NCBI RefSeq assembly: GCF_014831675.1 | Contig: NZ_VJXY01000061.1 | Location: forward strand, 1-35,517 | DNA from: Komarekiella delphini-convector SJRDD-AB1 | GTDB lineage: Bacteria > Cyanobacteriota > Cyanobacteriia > Cyanobacteriales > Nostocaceae | Length of the DNA: 35,517 bases | Direction of reading: 5' to 3' | Shown here: piece after piece, positions 15,816-24,216 of the stretch | How the letters are laid out: the number at the start of each line of letters is the position of its first letter | How positions within the stretch are numbered: the stretch's first letter is position 1 | Translations under genes and position numbers: made by a program | Notes under the pieces: model-generated | Databases searched by the model: none | Seen by the model: only the letters and a program-made list of their open reading frames with translations | Told to the model about the DNA's origin: nothing

Positions 15816-17078
15816 TTACCTATTTCCTCGCCAATGGATACACTCTGCTGCTGAGAAAATACTGATTCCTGCTAATAGGAATTGACTAATTTGGATTTCA
15901 GGCTTAACATACTGACTTTGAAATAAAAGCAATATTCCACAGATACAGAAAATAACAGCAAAGATAGCGTCATAATCTCTTGCAATATTAGAGTACCAAG
16001 AACGGAGAAAAAACAAACTTGCTCCAAAAGCTGCTAGACCAACACCTAGCAAAATTACCCAGGTAGTTGACTTAAAGAAAAATAACCCAGCCGCGCCGAC
16101 AAATGGTATGAATCTGATTACAGATAATACTTTGTTAAGGAAAGATAATAATGTAACTTGAGGCTTGGAGTGGTCAAGAAAACTAGAAGCGGGTGTTGGT
16201 GATTGTGTAGGGGTATATGTGCCTACAGACGGAATTGAAGGTTGAGTAGGTGCGAAAGGACTTAACAATTGCCGGAGATCTTGTAGTACTTCTGTGGCAG
16301 ACTGATAGCGATCGCGGTAGTGATAACGCACCATCTTTTGCACAACCTCTGCCAGTCGCGAGGAAACCTGTGTTTGATTTTGCCATACAACTTCACCCGT
16401 TTCCAAATTCTCCTGTAATTGTGACGGCAGTATTCCCGTTAACGCCTGAATAGCAATCATTCCTAACGCATATATATCACTATTGTGGCGTGGTTTACCT
16501 TGTGCCTGTTCTGCTGGCATGTATCCAGGAGTACCAATAGCCACAGTGGCCGCTATTTGGCTATCTGCGGCTACTTGCGTTTGCATTTGTTTAACTGCGC
16601 CAAAGTCAATTAAAACTAACTTGCCATCATAGTCTCGTCTAATTAAGTTATCAGGCTTGATGTCACGATGAATCACTCCGTAGCTATGAACAAACTCCAA
16701 AACTCCCAAAACATCTTGTAGCATCTGAATGACTTGATTTTCATTCCAACATTCATTAGGGCGCATTTCTGTGCCGAGTGGATGCCCAACAATTAACTCT
16801 TGCACCAAGCAAAATTCTTGATTTTCTTCAAAGTAAGCTAAAAGACGAGGAATTTGGTCATGGTTGCCCAATTGTTCTAGAATCTCTGCCTCACTATTAA
16901 ATAGGCGTCTAGCAACTTGCAAGTAGTAGGGGTCAGAAATCGCAGGTTTCAGTAGCTTCAAAACACATTTGGGATTACCCGGTCGGCGGGTGTCTTCTAC
17001 AATGTATGTTTCTCCAAACCCTCCGGCACTCAAAACTTGGATAACTTTGTAACGCCCATCTAATAGCTTTCCTAGCAT
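15816..17078 (-). CDS. Ser/Thr protein kinase fused to a Ycf66-like membrane domain
   Basis: A Hanks-type kinase domain covers residues 9-270: glycine loop SAGGFGETY, ATP Lys41, catalytic HRDIKPDN (Asp139), DFG at 158-160 and the APE-like MPAEQ. A Pro/Thr-rich linker follows (about 275-300). The C-terminal 110 residues have three or four membrane segments (about 323-336, 338-358, 371-386 and 399-412) and end like Ycf66 proteins (FLRSWYSNIARDYDAIF, then LLAGISIFSAAECIHWRG). The kinase domain should be cytosolic and anchored by the C-terminus. The 87-residue Ycf66-like protein next to it may be a membrane partner or substrate. Confidence 0.88.
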   Translation of the reverse strand: MLGKLLDGRYKVIQVLSAGGFGETYIVEDTRRPGNPKCVLKLLKPAISDPYYLQVARRLFNSEAEILEQLGNHDQIPRLLAYFEENQEFCLVQELIVGHPLGTEMRPNECWNENQVIQMLQDVLGVLEFVHSYGVIHRDIKPDNLIRRDYDGKLVLIDFGAVKQMQTQVAADSQIAATVAIGTPGYMPAEQAQGKPRHNSDIYALGMIAIQALTGILPSQLQENLETGEVVWQNQTQVSSRLAEVVQKMVRYHYRDRYQSATEVLQDLRQLLSPFAPTQPSIPSVGTYTPTQSPTPASSFLDHSKPQVTLLSFLNKVLSVIRFIPFVGAAGLFFFKSTTWVILLGVGLAAFGASLFFLRSWYSNIARDYDAIFAVIFCICGILLLFQSQYVKPEIQISQFLLAGISIFSAAECIHWRGNR

Positions 17079-17140
17079 AGTGTGGCTGACGCAAGTATTT
17101 TTACAACATCTTGCTACATAATAACGGAACGGTTGCTAAA

Positions 17141-17206
17141 GGCAGGAGCGGAGGGGCGGAGAAACACGGGGTGGAGGGGCAAAGGAGCAGGGGGAGCAGG
17201 GGAAGA
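17141..17206. repeat. Purine-rich GGAGGGGCRGG repeat
   Basis: About 66 bases of G-rich purine sequence made of degenerate units such as GGAGCGGAGGGGC and GGAGCAGGGG. It is the same type as the tract at the right end of the window. Such tracts are scattered in intergenic DNA of Nostoc-type genomes. Confidence 0.7.
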
Positions 17207-17215
17207 AAAATTACA

Positions 17216-17250
17216 ATTGACTAATGACTCTTGACTTTTGACTCAGCACT
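17216..17250. repeat. Heptanucleotide tandem repeat (STRR-like)
   Basis: Five consecutive degenerate 7-mers, ATTGACT, AATGACT, CTTGACT, TTTGACT and CAGCACT, lie directly after the purine-rich tract. This is a short version of the heptamer STRRs of heterocystous cyanobacteria. Confidence 0.65.
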
Positions 17251-17333
17251 TCTGGCTTTGTTTGCATTCCATCCTATCGGTCAATAACGTTAGGATACTG
17301 AATGAATTGTTATTCATCCTACAGTAATTTTTT

Positions 17334-17843
17334 ATGAGTCAACTGGAAAAAATTCAATCAGAGTACGAAAAATTTCCTGAAGAAATTCAGAGTGTCATCA
17401 TTAGCACTGTAAGCGCACAGGGAATACCCAACTCTGGTTACACTCCCTATGTGATGGATGATGCTAAGAATATTTACATCTACGTCAGCGGTCTTGCGAC
17501 CCATACCAAAAACCTTGATGCCAATCCTCATGTTAGTGTCTTATTTATTGAGGATGAAGCTCAGACTAACCAAATTTTCGCCCGTCGCCGTTTAAGTTTT
17601 GATTGTACGGCAACCTTAATAGAGCGGGAAACTGACAAGTGGAATAAAATTGTTGAGCAATTTCAAGGACGGTTTGGTCAAATTATTGAGGTTTTGCGCG
17701 GCTTGGCTGACTTTCGGATTTTCCAGCTAACTCCTAGTGAAGGTCGTTTTGTAATTGGTTTTGGAGCAGCTTATCACATCAGTGGCGATAATCTCCATCA
17801 ACTTGTTCAACTTACAGGAGATAGTGACCAAAAGCCAGCATAA
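17334..17843 (+). CDS. HugZ-like pyridoxamine-phosphate-oxidase-fold protein
   Basis: A 169-residue split-barrel protein of the pyridoxamine 5'-phosphate oxidase superfamily, closest in pattern to HugZ/HutZ heme-handling proteins. It has SVIISTVSAQGIPNSGYTPYV, IYIYVSGLATHTKNLDANP, SVLFIEDE and RRRLSFDCTA, and a C-terminal GRFVIGFGAAYHISGD segment with the His found near the heme-binding end of HugZ proteins. Whether it binds heme, flavin or neither cannot be decided from sequence. It is followed 109 bases later by the alpha/beta-hydrolase gene on the same strand, without a terminator. Confidence 0.82.
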   Translation: MSQLEKIQSEYEKFPEEIQSVIISTVSAQGIPNSGYTPYVMDDAKNIYIYVSGLATHTKNLDANPHVSVLFIEDEAQTNQIFARRRLSFDCTATLIERETDKWNKIVEQFQGRFGQIIEVLRGLADFRIFQLTPSEGRFVIGFGAAYHISGDNLHQLVQLTGDSDQKPA

Positions 17844-17952
17844 AAAATGAAGTAATAAGAGACAAAAAGCGTACTATCTCACGGTATCGGTAAGCTTTAC
17901 TTTATACTTTTGGCGTTAGGCTAAGTGCAATTAAACTAAACTTTTTAATTTT

Positions 17953-18840
17953 ATGCTTCAGTTTCAACCTCTTGGCTTTGGACATAAAGTTATCCATACA
18001 TCCTTGGGGGCAATGGTTTACTATACCCAAACGAATGACCCTTGGACGTTCGCTGATACTGAAGATTTACCTCCATTACTATTTCTTCACAATTTTGGTG
18101 GTGGGGCCTCTGCATACGAATGGTCTAAAGTTTACCCGGCTTTTGCCTCCACTTACCATGTTTTGGCTCCCGACTTAATCGGTTGGGGAGAGTCGGCTCA
18201 TCCACCCAGAGATTATCAAATTAGGGATTATCTCAGCACGATCGCCGAGTTTATCATTCAAACTTGTCGCCAGCCTGTGACGGTGGTAGCCTCGTCTCTA
18301 ACAGCTGCTTTTGCTATCCGCTTGGCTATTGTCCAACCCAACTTATTCAAAACACTGTTTTTAGTCTGTCCTTCTGGGTTTGATGACTTTGGCCAGGGTG
18401 CTGGACGCAGACTTCCACTTTCGGTAATTAATACACCCCTATTAGACAGTTTAATTTATACTCTTGGTGCTGAAAATGAAATTGCAGTGCGAAACTTTTT
18501 GCAGAGTTTTCTCTTTGCTAAAGCCCAACGAGTATCCCAAGAAATGGTAGAGGCTTATTTAACCTCTGCACAACAGCCTAATGCTAAGTTTGCCGCTTTG
18601 TCATTTTTACGGGGCGACCTTTACTTTGATCTAAGTTTGTATATTCAGCAACTAATAATTCCCACTGTGGTTTTTTGGGGTGAAAAAGCACAATTTACCA
18701 CTATCAAACTAGGACGGCGCTTGGCAAATTTAAATACAAGTGCAGTTCAAGATTTTTATGCGATCGCAGATGCAGGAATACTACCTCATCTAGAAATACC
18801 AGAAGTTGTAATTGGTCTATTACAACGCTATCTGAAATGA
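17953..18840 (+). CDS. Alpha/beta-hydrolase fold protein, degenerate catalytic triad
   Basis: A 295-residue alpha/beta-hydrolase fold protein with LLFLHNFGGG (oxyanion region), VLAPDLIGWGES, and the elbow VVASSLTAA. The elbow is normally G-x-S-x-G; here it is A-S-S-L-T around Ser115. The usual acid in WGxxD is Ala246 (WGEKAQF), and the usual His of the final GH motif is Ile275 (AGILPHLE). The fold seems kept while two of three triad residues are gone. It may be a non-catalytic or altered member. A close His279 might substitute. No signal peptide. Same strand as the HugZ-like gene upstream; convergent with the Uma2 gene, with 10 bases between them. Confidence 0.8.
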   Translation: MLQFQPLGFGHKVIHTSLGAMVYYTQTNDPWTFADTEDLPPLLFLHNFGGGASAYEWSKVYPAFASTYHVLAPDLIGWGESAHPPRDYQIRDYLSTIAEFIIQTCRQPVTVVASSLTAAFAIRLAIVQPNLFKTLFLVCPSGFDDFGQGAGRRLPLSVINTPLLDSLIYTLGAENEIAVRNFLQSFLFAKAQRVSQEMVEAYLTSAQQPNAKFAALSFLRGDLYFDLSLYIQQLIIPTVVFWGEKAQFTTIKLGRRLANLNTSAVQDFYAIADAGILPHLEIPEVVIGLLQRYLK

Positions 18841-18850
18841 GGTATTATTG

Positions 18851-19690
18851 CTAAGCACTTAGTTGTACGATCGCAGACTCCGGCAAACCTGTTAACTCCG
18901 CTACTTGTTTTACTGTCATCCCTAATTGAAGCAACTTTCGTGCTGTTTGTTGCAACTGCGAACTAACTTGATCTGCTCGTTGTTGTTCCTGATCTGCGCG
19001 TTGTTGTTCCTGATCTGCGCGTTGTTGCTCCTGATCTGCGCGTTGTTGTTCCTGATCTGCGCGTTGACGTTGCTTTTCCTCTGCTGTTGGCAACAATTCT
19101 CCATCTATTGTTGCCCAACGCAACCAAGTTGTATTAACACCTTTGTAGCTACCTTGCCAACGTAGCAATACTAAACCTAATGCTTGACTCACTAATTGAT
19201 TGTCCGCATTAGGTGTTATTGATTGATACACTCCACTACCAAGAGAAAAACCAGCCCAGTCATCAGGGTTGAAAGGATCAAACCAGAAATATTCTGGAAC
19301 GCGCATCTGATTTTGATAAATCAACTTTTTCTCATTTTTATCGGTTGCTGCTGTACCCGGAGAAAGCAATTCAATTACGACATCAGGGCCTTTACCTTCT
19401 TCCCAAACAACCCAACTGCGGCGTTCTCCTTTGGGGACTCCCAGTACAGCAAAAAAGTCTGGGCCTCTAAAATCTTGGTTTTTCAACTGAGCCAAACTGA
19501 AATAGACAAACATATTGCCGCTTGCATATCCATCCTCCCGTTGTTCCAGCCAAGTCTCTACGACATCAATTAACAATTCCATTTGCATTTTATGCCGTTG
19601 GCTTTCCATTGGAATACCGTCATCGTAGGGTAGATCCGCCTGGGTAGGTGGGAGTGTTATGTCTGGTGCAGCGAGGGTAGTTTCTGACAT
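18851..19690 (-). CDS. Uma2-family endonuclease-like protein with heptapeptide repeats
   Basis: A 279-residue Uma2 (DUF820) protein with a PD-(D/E)xK-type core: GPDVVIELLSPGTAATDKNEKK, then YQNQMRVPEYFWFDP. Uma2 proteins are very abundant in cyanobacteria and restriction-endonuclease-like; what they cut is not known. Before the C-terminus there is a tandem RADQEQQ heptapeptide, four copies plus a degenerate fifth (21-bp DNA repeats at about 18970-19068), forming a charged coiled coil. The last 40 residues end with a helix-turn-helix-like ELTGLPESAIVQLSA segment. A remnant of another Uma2 gene lies just upstream. The repeat number is likely to vary between strains. Confidence 0.86.
   Translation of the reverse strand: MSETTLAAPDITLPPTQADLPYDDGIPMESQRHKMQMELLIDVVETWLEQREDGYASGNMFVYFSLAQLKNQDFRGPDFFAVLGVPKGERRSWVVWEEGKGPDVVIELLSPGTAATDKNEKKLIYQNQMRVPEYFWFDPFNPDDWAGFSLGSGVYQSITPNADNQLVSQALGLVLLRWQGSYKGVNTTWLRWATIDGELLPTAEEKQRQRADQEQQRADQEQQRADQEQQRADQEQQRADQVSSQLQQTARKLLQLGMTVKQVAELTGLPESAIVQLSA
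18970..19068. repeat. 21-bp tandem repeat inside a Uma2 gene
   Basis: Nearly identical 21-bp units containing GATCTGCGCGTTGTTGTTCC, one unit degenerate at each end, encode the RADQEQQ heptapeptide on the minus strand. Strong DNA identity points to slippage or recent expansion. Confidence 0.75.
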
Positions 19691-19697
19691 AGTTTTC

Positions 19698-19850
19698 TTA
19701 AAGGTGATCTGGTGGAGCTTCTCCCAATTTCCGTAACCGAGCCGCTAATTGCTCTGCACGTTGTTGTACATCAGTCCGTCGTCGTTCTGCTTCCTGGGGT
19801 AATAGTACCAAATTACCTGCTGTACAAACTAGCAGCCAACTATAGCCCCA
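19698..19850 (-). pseudogene. C-terminal fragment of a Uma2-like gene
   Basis: The minus strand reads 50 codons and a stop: WGYSWLL, then GNLVLLPQEAERRRTDVQ, QRAEQLAARLRKLGEAPPD and HL. GNLxLLPQEAERxRxDxxxQRAEQLAARLRxLG is the typical end of Uma2 proteins. The conserved PD-(D/E)xK core is missing upstream, so only the tail survives. From 19851 to 20030 I see no gene or clear site apart from one HIP1 octamer. Confidence 0.65.
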
Positions 19851-20030
19851 ACGTCTGACAGCACAATTAATCGAGAAGACTAATATTTCTATATTGCTTG
19901 ATTACTTGGAGGCTATGATTCACTTAGATATTAGCCTGCGATCGCTCAGTTCAGGTGTGATGGCTACTTTTCATAACTGTACTTTGCAGACACCTCAATT
20001 TACAATTTAACAAAATTTTAACTTGCGTCT

Positions 20031-21158
20031 ATGCGTCTGACCTCACTTGATGTTTTTCGTGGCATTACCATCGCTGGCATGATTCTCGTCAACATGATGG
20101 GAGTCGCAGATGACGTATATCCTCTGTTAGCTCATGCCGCCTGGAACGGTTGTACACCGACAGATTTAGTATTTCCCTTCTTTCTGTTCATTATCGGAGT
20201 GGCGATGACTTTCTCTTTGTCAAAGTACACCGAAGCCAACAAACCTACTTCAGCAGTTTACTGGCGGATCTTGCGCCGCGCCGCTATTCTTTTTGCCTTG
20301 GGGTTGTTGCTAAATGGTTTTTGGAATAAGGGTGTTTGGACTTTCGATTTGAGTAGCATCCGCATTATGGGGGTATTGCAGCGCATCAGCCTTAGTTATC
20401 TTTTAGCCTCTTTGGTAGTGCTCAACTTGCCGCGTAAAGGGCAATGGATACTAGCAGCAGTCCTACTCATCGGCTACTGGTTGACGATGATGTATGTACC
20501 AGTACCCGATTATGGCGCTGGCATTCTCACGCGCACAGGCAACTTCGCCGCTTACATTGACCGTCAAATTATACCGAATGTACATCTGTATGCAGGCGAT
20601 GGTTTCAAAAATTTAGGAGATCCAGAAGGACTTTTCAGCACCATTCCCGCGATCGCCAGCGTCCTTGCTGGCTACTTTACCGGGCAATGGATACGCAGTC
20701 AATCAGTGCAATCACGCACGAGTGTAGGGTTAGTATTATTTGGCATTGGTTGCTTAATTATTGGTTGGGTGTGGGGGTGGACATTTCCCATTAATAAAAA
20801 GCTGTGGACGAGTTCCTACGTTGTCTTTACTAGCGGTTGGGCGTTACTGTTGCTAGCAGCTTGTTACGAACTCATCGAAGTGCGGCTGATACGTCGCTGG
20901 AGTAAACCCTTTGAAATTATGGGCTTAAATGCGATCGCACTTTTTGTTGCATCCGTTTTATTAATTAAAATATTAGTCAAAACCCGTATTGGTTCTGGAG
21001 AAAATGCTCCCAGCACCTACAATTGGATTTACCAGAATCTTTTCGCTTCTTGGGCGGGTGCGCTAAATGGTTCGCTGTTGTTTGCCCTGATCACTGTATT
21101 ATTGTGGTTTGCAGTTGGGGTCTTGATGTATCGCCAACGCTGGTTCATCAAAGTGTAA
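20031..21158 (+). CDS. HGSNAT-like membrane acyltransferase (DUF5009/NagX type)
   Basis: A 375-residue integral membrane protein with about ten segments. It begins with the conserved LDVFRGITIAGMILVNMMG and continues with TPTDLVFPFFLFIIGVAM, as in heparan-alpha-glucosaminide N-acetyltransferase and bacterial NagX. The conserved His-rich region is not prominent; GDGFKNLGDPEGLFSTIPAI matches the loop after TM5 in this family. It probably transfers an acyl group to a sugar at the membrane; the substrate is not visible. ATG at 20031 follows an AT-rich leader without a clear ribosome site. The stop is 3 bases from the convergent Uma2 gene. Confidence 0.87.
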   Translation: MRLTSLDVFRGITIAGMILVNMMGVADDVYPLLAHAAWNGCTPTDLVFPFFLFIIGVAMTFSLSKYTEANKPTSAVYWRILRRAAILFALGLLLNGFWNKGVWTFDLSSIRIMGVLQRISLSYLLASLVVLNLPRKGQWILAAVLLIGYWLTMMYVPVPDYGAGILTRTGNFAAYIDRQIIPNVHLYAGDGFKNLGDPEGLFSTIPAIASVLAGYFTGQWIRSQSVQSRTSVGLVLFGIGCLIIGWVWGWTFPINKKLWTSSYVVFTSGWALLLLAACYELIEVRLIRRWSKPFEIMGLNAIALFVASVLLIKILVKTRIGSGENAPSTYNWIYQNLFASWAGALNGSLLFALITVLLWFAVGVLMYRQRWFIKV

Positions 21159-21161
21159 ACT

Positions 21162-21743
21162 TTACTCTTCTGCGTTAAAGTCTACCTTATCGTAAATATC
21201 CGCCAGCAAAACTTGGCAAGGAACAGAAGCTAAATTTAAAGTTACCTCTTCATCTTCATATTCAGAAAATATCCATTTGTTATTATCTGTTTTAAAGTAT
21301 TGTTCAACATGCATTTTGTACTGGTCAATTAGAACATACTCCTGAAAATTAGGAATCGTCCGATAAGCAGCAAACTTTTCATCCCTGTCATAACTTTTGG
21401 TAGATTTTGACAGCACCTCAGCAATAAATACTGGATTCATTAGAGTGTCTCGTCTTCCTTCTTGATATTCCAAGGGAGTTTTCACCACCATGACATCAGG
21501 ATAAGTGTGAATTCGCCTGTTAGGAACCCAAAGACGTTGATCTGTTACAAAGACTCGATAAGGCTGACGCTTGAGAAGAAAATTTAGCGTACCACTTAAG
21601 TTAAGCGCAATTTGGTTGTGATTCGGTGTTCCGCCTGTCATTAGGATAATTTGTCCATCAATATATTCATGTCGTTCTTCTGAATTAACTTCTATTTCTA
21701 GGTATTCTTCAGGCGAATAGTAGCGTTGTTCTTGTAATTGCAT
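21162..21743 (-). CDS. Uma2-family endonuclease-like protein
   Basis: A 193-residue canonical Uma2 (DUF820) protein: YSPEEYLEIEVNSEERHEYIDG at the N-terminus, PDVMVVK and VFIAEVLSKSTKSYDRDEK followed by YRTIPNFQEYVLID, the PD-(D/E)xK-like core with all usual residues. No repeat or coiled tail, unlike the gene at 18851. Its role is unknown; cyanobacterial genomes have dozens. Convergent with the acyltransferase gene 3 bases away. Start chosen as the ATG giving MQLQEQRYYS. Confidence 0.88.
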   Translation of the reverse strand: MQLQEQRYYSPEEYLEIEVNSEERHEYIDGQIILMTGGTPNHNQIALNLSGTLNFLLKRQPYRVFVTDQRLWVPNRRIHTYPDVMVVKTPLEYQEGRRDTLMNPVFIAEVLSKSTKSYDRDEKFAAYRTIPNFQEYVLIDQYKMHVEQYFKTDNNKWIFSEYEDEEVTLNLASVPCQVLLADIYDKVDFNAEE

Positions 21744-21914
21744 AATGATTCCTCATTTTTGGGTGATATATATTATCCAATTAACTGAACGCCGAGAAGT
21801 TCCAGAGATACTGGAACTTTCAAGCTAGATAGCTGAACTAGTATAAAATCCAGCCTTTGAGTTTGAGCCAGTCAACTTATTTTTGTTATTTTAGTCAATT
21901 ACCCCAACACCTCT

Positions 21915-22046
21915 AATACGGTTCGGTTAACATGTTTGTCTCTCGAAGATCCCCCCAACCCCCCTTAAAAAGGGGGGCTTTTTCTGATCTTTACCCCCTT
22001 TTTAAGGGGGTCGCCGCAGGCGGGGGGATCTTATCCGAACCGTATT
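21915..22046. mobile_element. 132-bp MITE-like palindromic element inserted at the obg 3' end
   Basis: Perfect 12-bp terminal inverted repeats, AATACGGTTCGG (21915-21926) and CCGAACCGTATT (22035-22046), enclose a second inverted repeat of G/C runs (GATCCCCCC near 21949 and GGGGGGATC near 22022; CCTTAAAAAGG in between). An 11-bp direct repeat, CCAACACCTCT, flanks it at 21904-21914 and 22048-22058; this is a target-site duplication apart from one G at 22047. It has no gene. It has replaced the last codons and the stop of obg. Confidence 0.8.
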
Positions 22047-23071
22047 GCCAACACCTCTGCTTCTTCAACAGCATTAAGTTCGTCAAGAATTCGCCAAAGT
22101 TCTTGTAACATTGGCTCTAAGCCAGTGCGCGTCACTGCTGAAATTAAGAAAACTGGGGCGTAGGAAAGATGATTAAGTTGGGTGGCTAGCGCTTCCAAAT
22201 CCACTGTTTCTTTATCAACCGCGTCAATTTTGTTCAGCGCCAAAATTTGGGGACGCTTGGCTAAACCTTGTCCATAAGCTTGTAATTCTTGCTGAATTGT
22301 ATTGTAATCTCTGATTACATCATCACTGGTGGCGTCAATTAAGTGCAATAGCACCCGCGTGCGCTCGATGTGGCGCAAGAAATCGTGTCCTAGTCCAGCA
22401 CCATGAGATGCTCCCTCAATTAGTCCGGGAATATCAGCGAAAACTGTACCATCACCAGTGGGTTTGCGTACTACACCCAAATTTGGTATGAGGGTAGTAA
22501 AGGGGTAATCGGCAATTTTTGGGCGTGCGGCAGACAAAGATGAAATTAAAGTGGATTTTCCCGCATTTGGTAAGCCAATAATTCCCACTTCTGCCAAAAG
22601 TTTCAACTCTAAACGCAACACCTTCATTTCCCCTGGTAGTCCGGGGAGGGCGTATTCTGGGGCGCGGTTGCGATTACTCAAGAAATGCTGATTTCCCAAT
22701 CCACCTTTACCGCCTTCAGCAACCCGAAATCTTTGTCCAGGTTCGATTAAATCCTCTAGCAAAGCACCTGTTCCTGCATCATAAATAGCAGTACCACAAG
22801 GAACTTCGATGATTAAATCCTTTCCTGATGCTCCAGTGCAGTTATTTGGCCCACCACGAGCACCGTTTTCTGCTTGAAAGCGATGGTTATATCTGAAGTC
22901 CAGCAAGGTTTGTAGGTTCTCATCGGCAACAAAAATTACCGAGCCGCCTCGTCCACCATTACCACCGGAGGGGCCGCCTGCTGGTACATACTTCTCGCGC
23001 CGGAAGGCGACAATACCATCGCCACCTTTGCCAGCTTCAACTTCAATTACTGATTGGTCGATAAATTGCAT
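22031..23071 (-). CDS. obg: Obg/CgtA GTPase
   Basis: Essential ribosome-assembly and stress GTPase. Residues 1-158 are the glycine-rich Obg domain ([28 protein letters not shown]). The G domain shows GLPNAGKST (G1), the TT-containing ADYPFTTL switch region (G2), DIPGLIEGA (G3), LNKIDAVD (G4) and ISAVT (G5). At 346 residues it lacks the long OCT tail, as expected for cyanobacterial forms. The last five codons (AIRFG) and the stop lie in the inverted repeat of the inserted element: without it the frame would read VEEAEVLG and stop. The core is untouched, so the protein should be functional. Confidence 0.95.
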   Translation of the reverse strand: MQFIDQSVIEVEAGKGGDGIVAFRREKYVPAGGPSGGNGGRGGSVIFVADENLQTLLDFRYNHRFQAENGARGGPNNCTGASGKDLIIEVPCGTAIYDAGTGALLEDLIEPGQRFRVAEGGKGGLGNQHFLSNRNRAPEYALPGLPGEMKVLRLELKLLAEVGIIGLPNAGKSTLISSLSAARPKIADYPFTTLIPNLGVVRKPTGDGTVFADIPGLIEGASHGAGLGHDFLRHIERTRVLLHLIDATSDDVIRDYNTIQQELQAYGQGLAKRPQILALNKIDAVDKETVDLEALATQLNHLSYAPVFLISAVTRTGLEPMLQELWRILDELNAVEEAEVLAIRFG

Positions 23072-23241
23072 ATTCTTAGAGTCCTGAGTGCCGAATGGTG
23101 AGTTATAAATTATAAGTTTTAATTAACTATTCATTCCTCACTCTTTACTTGTAACTCTCCGAGAACTCTGAGCGGAATTTTTTCCTTTAGACGCCCATAA
23201 GACAGTCTGGGATTCAGATATCAGAAGTTCGGTGATTCCCC

Positions 23242-23290
23242 ATTCAGCACTCAGCACTCAGAATTCAGAACTCAGCACTCAGCACTCAAA
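23242..23290. repeat. Heptanucleotide STRR overlapping a stop codon
   Basis: Seven consecutive 7-mers: ATTCAGC, ACTCAGC, ACTCAGA, ATTCAGA, ACTCAGC, ACTCAGC and ACTCAAA. This is a typical short tandemly repeated repetitive sequence of heterocystous cyanobacteria. The stop codon (TCA on this strand, 23286-23288) of the gene at 23286-23951 is in the last unit. Confidence 0.8.
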
Positions 23291-23951
23291 TGTATGGTGA
23301 AATATCTTCACCGCATTCATCTGCTAGATAGGAGAGGGCGCGGAAACGCAAGCCTACTAGTTGCTCATACAGCGGATTAATTTTGCACATCGGCGGAATA
23401 TGAACAATCTTACGTCCAAACAGTTTGACATCCCGCTCAAAGGGGCACTGGGAAGGAATCATTTTGCACAAAAAGCGGGCTACTCTTGGATCTTGGATAT
23501 CTAGCCCGTCTAGCCATTGACGCAGGGGGTGTAGTGCGTTAATTTGCGGCTTTGTCAGCCCAGTTGTAGGGGTAATTTGTGGATGTTCCAGGGTATGGCG
23601 AAGGGCTTCCAGTACATTCTCTGGCTGTTCCAAGGCTTGGCACAACTGTTGTAAAACCTTGTCTTCACTGGGAGAATAAGTACCATCTGCGATCGCTACC
23701 ATCACGGCTGTACGCAAGAAATTTTCCGCTGCTGGTGTACCTTTACCCAATACTGCGGCTAATTCCTCTGGTGTGATTACCTCTAGTGACTCGAAGTTAA
23801 TCCCAGGAGCTAATTCATCCTCGGTGATGCTGGCAATCAATTCCTGTTCTTGGGCGTCGAAATTACCATCAGCCCAAGCAATGGTGAGCAGTCCACGCAA
23901 CCAAGCGGCAATTTGTTCGCTGCTGTAGGGGGATTGAACGGCACTTATCAT
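23286..23951 (-). CDS. TerB-like/Mo-dependent nitrogenase C-terminal family protein
   Basis: A 221-residue protein in two parts. The first (about 10-110) is TerB-like and all-helical with two repeats of the WADGNFDAQEQELI / IADGTYSPSEDKVL type. The second (about 135-221) has the Mo-dependent nitrogenase C-terminal family pattern: LRQWLDGLDIQDPRVARFLCK, PSQCPFERDVKLFGRKIVHIPP and CKINPLYEQLVGLRFRALSYL. Despite the name, this is not nitrogenase; the family is common in cyanobacteria without known function. I start at the ATG at 23951; a TTG ten codons upstream is weaker. It may bind metal through Cys and His residues of the second part. Confidence 0.8.
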   Translation of the reverse strand: MISAVQSPYSSEQIAAWLRGLLTIAWADGNFDAQEQELIASITEDELAPGINFESLEVITPEELAAVLGKGTPAAENFLRTAVMVAIADGTYSPSEDKVLQQLCQALEQPENVLEALRHTLEHPQITPTTGLTKPQINALHPLRQWLDGLDIQDPRVARFLCKMIPSQCPFERDVKLFGRKIVHIPPMCKINPLYEQLVGLRFRALSYLADECGEDISPYI

Positions 23952-24117
23952 AAACTCACGTCTCAAGCTTTCCTCAATCAATACTAAGCTACCTTGAAGG
24001 TGGATAAACTGTTACACAGCTAACTTAAAAGCTCTAAAGATTTGTTTTTTATTAAAAGATAAAGGAAAAATTGACAGTTTCCAGTTCCCTGTCTTTCCCT
24101 GTAACTTTTGACAGTGA

Positions 24118-24216
24118 AGCGATGTTTGTCTTGAAAAGTGACTCGCTAAAGCTGCGCTAACAGTTCGCCCTTGGTCTTGGTGGAGCCATCGGCGGAAACT
24201 GCCGCTACGACGGGCC
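24118..24216 (+). repeat. Small dispersed repeat, AGCGATGTCTG family
   Basis: Begins AGCGATGTTTGTCTTG and ends GCTACGACGGGCC, with GGCGGAAACTGCCGC in the right part. Same boundaries as the copies at 10896-10963 and 32592-32700, but the middle differs in length and sequence. Confidence 0.6.

Noticed and set aside
18926-19165. Leu/Cys/Ile-rich frame opposite the Uma2 repeat
   Set aside because: It is the antisense of the RADQEQQ repeat; a shadow frame.
23286-23951. Nitrogenase gene
   Set aside because: Only the family name mentions nitrogenase; no nif motifs or cluster ligands of NifD/K/H, and no nif neighbours.
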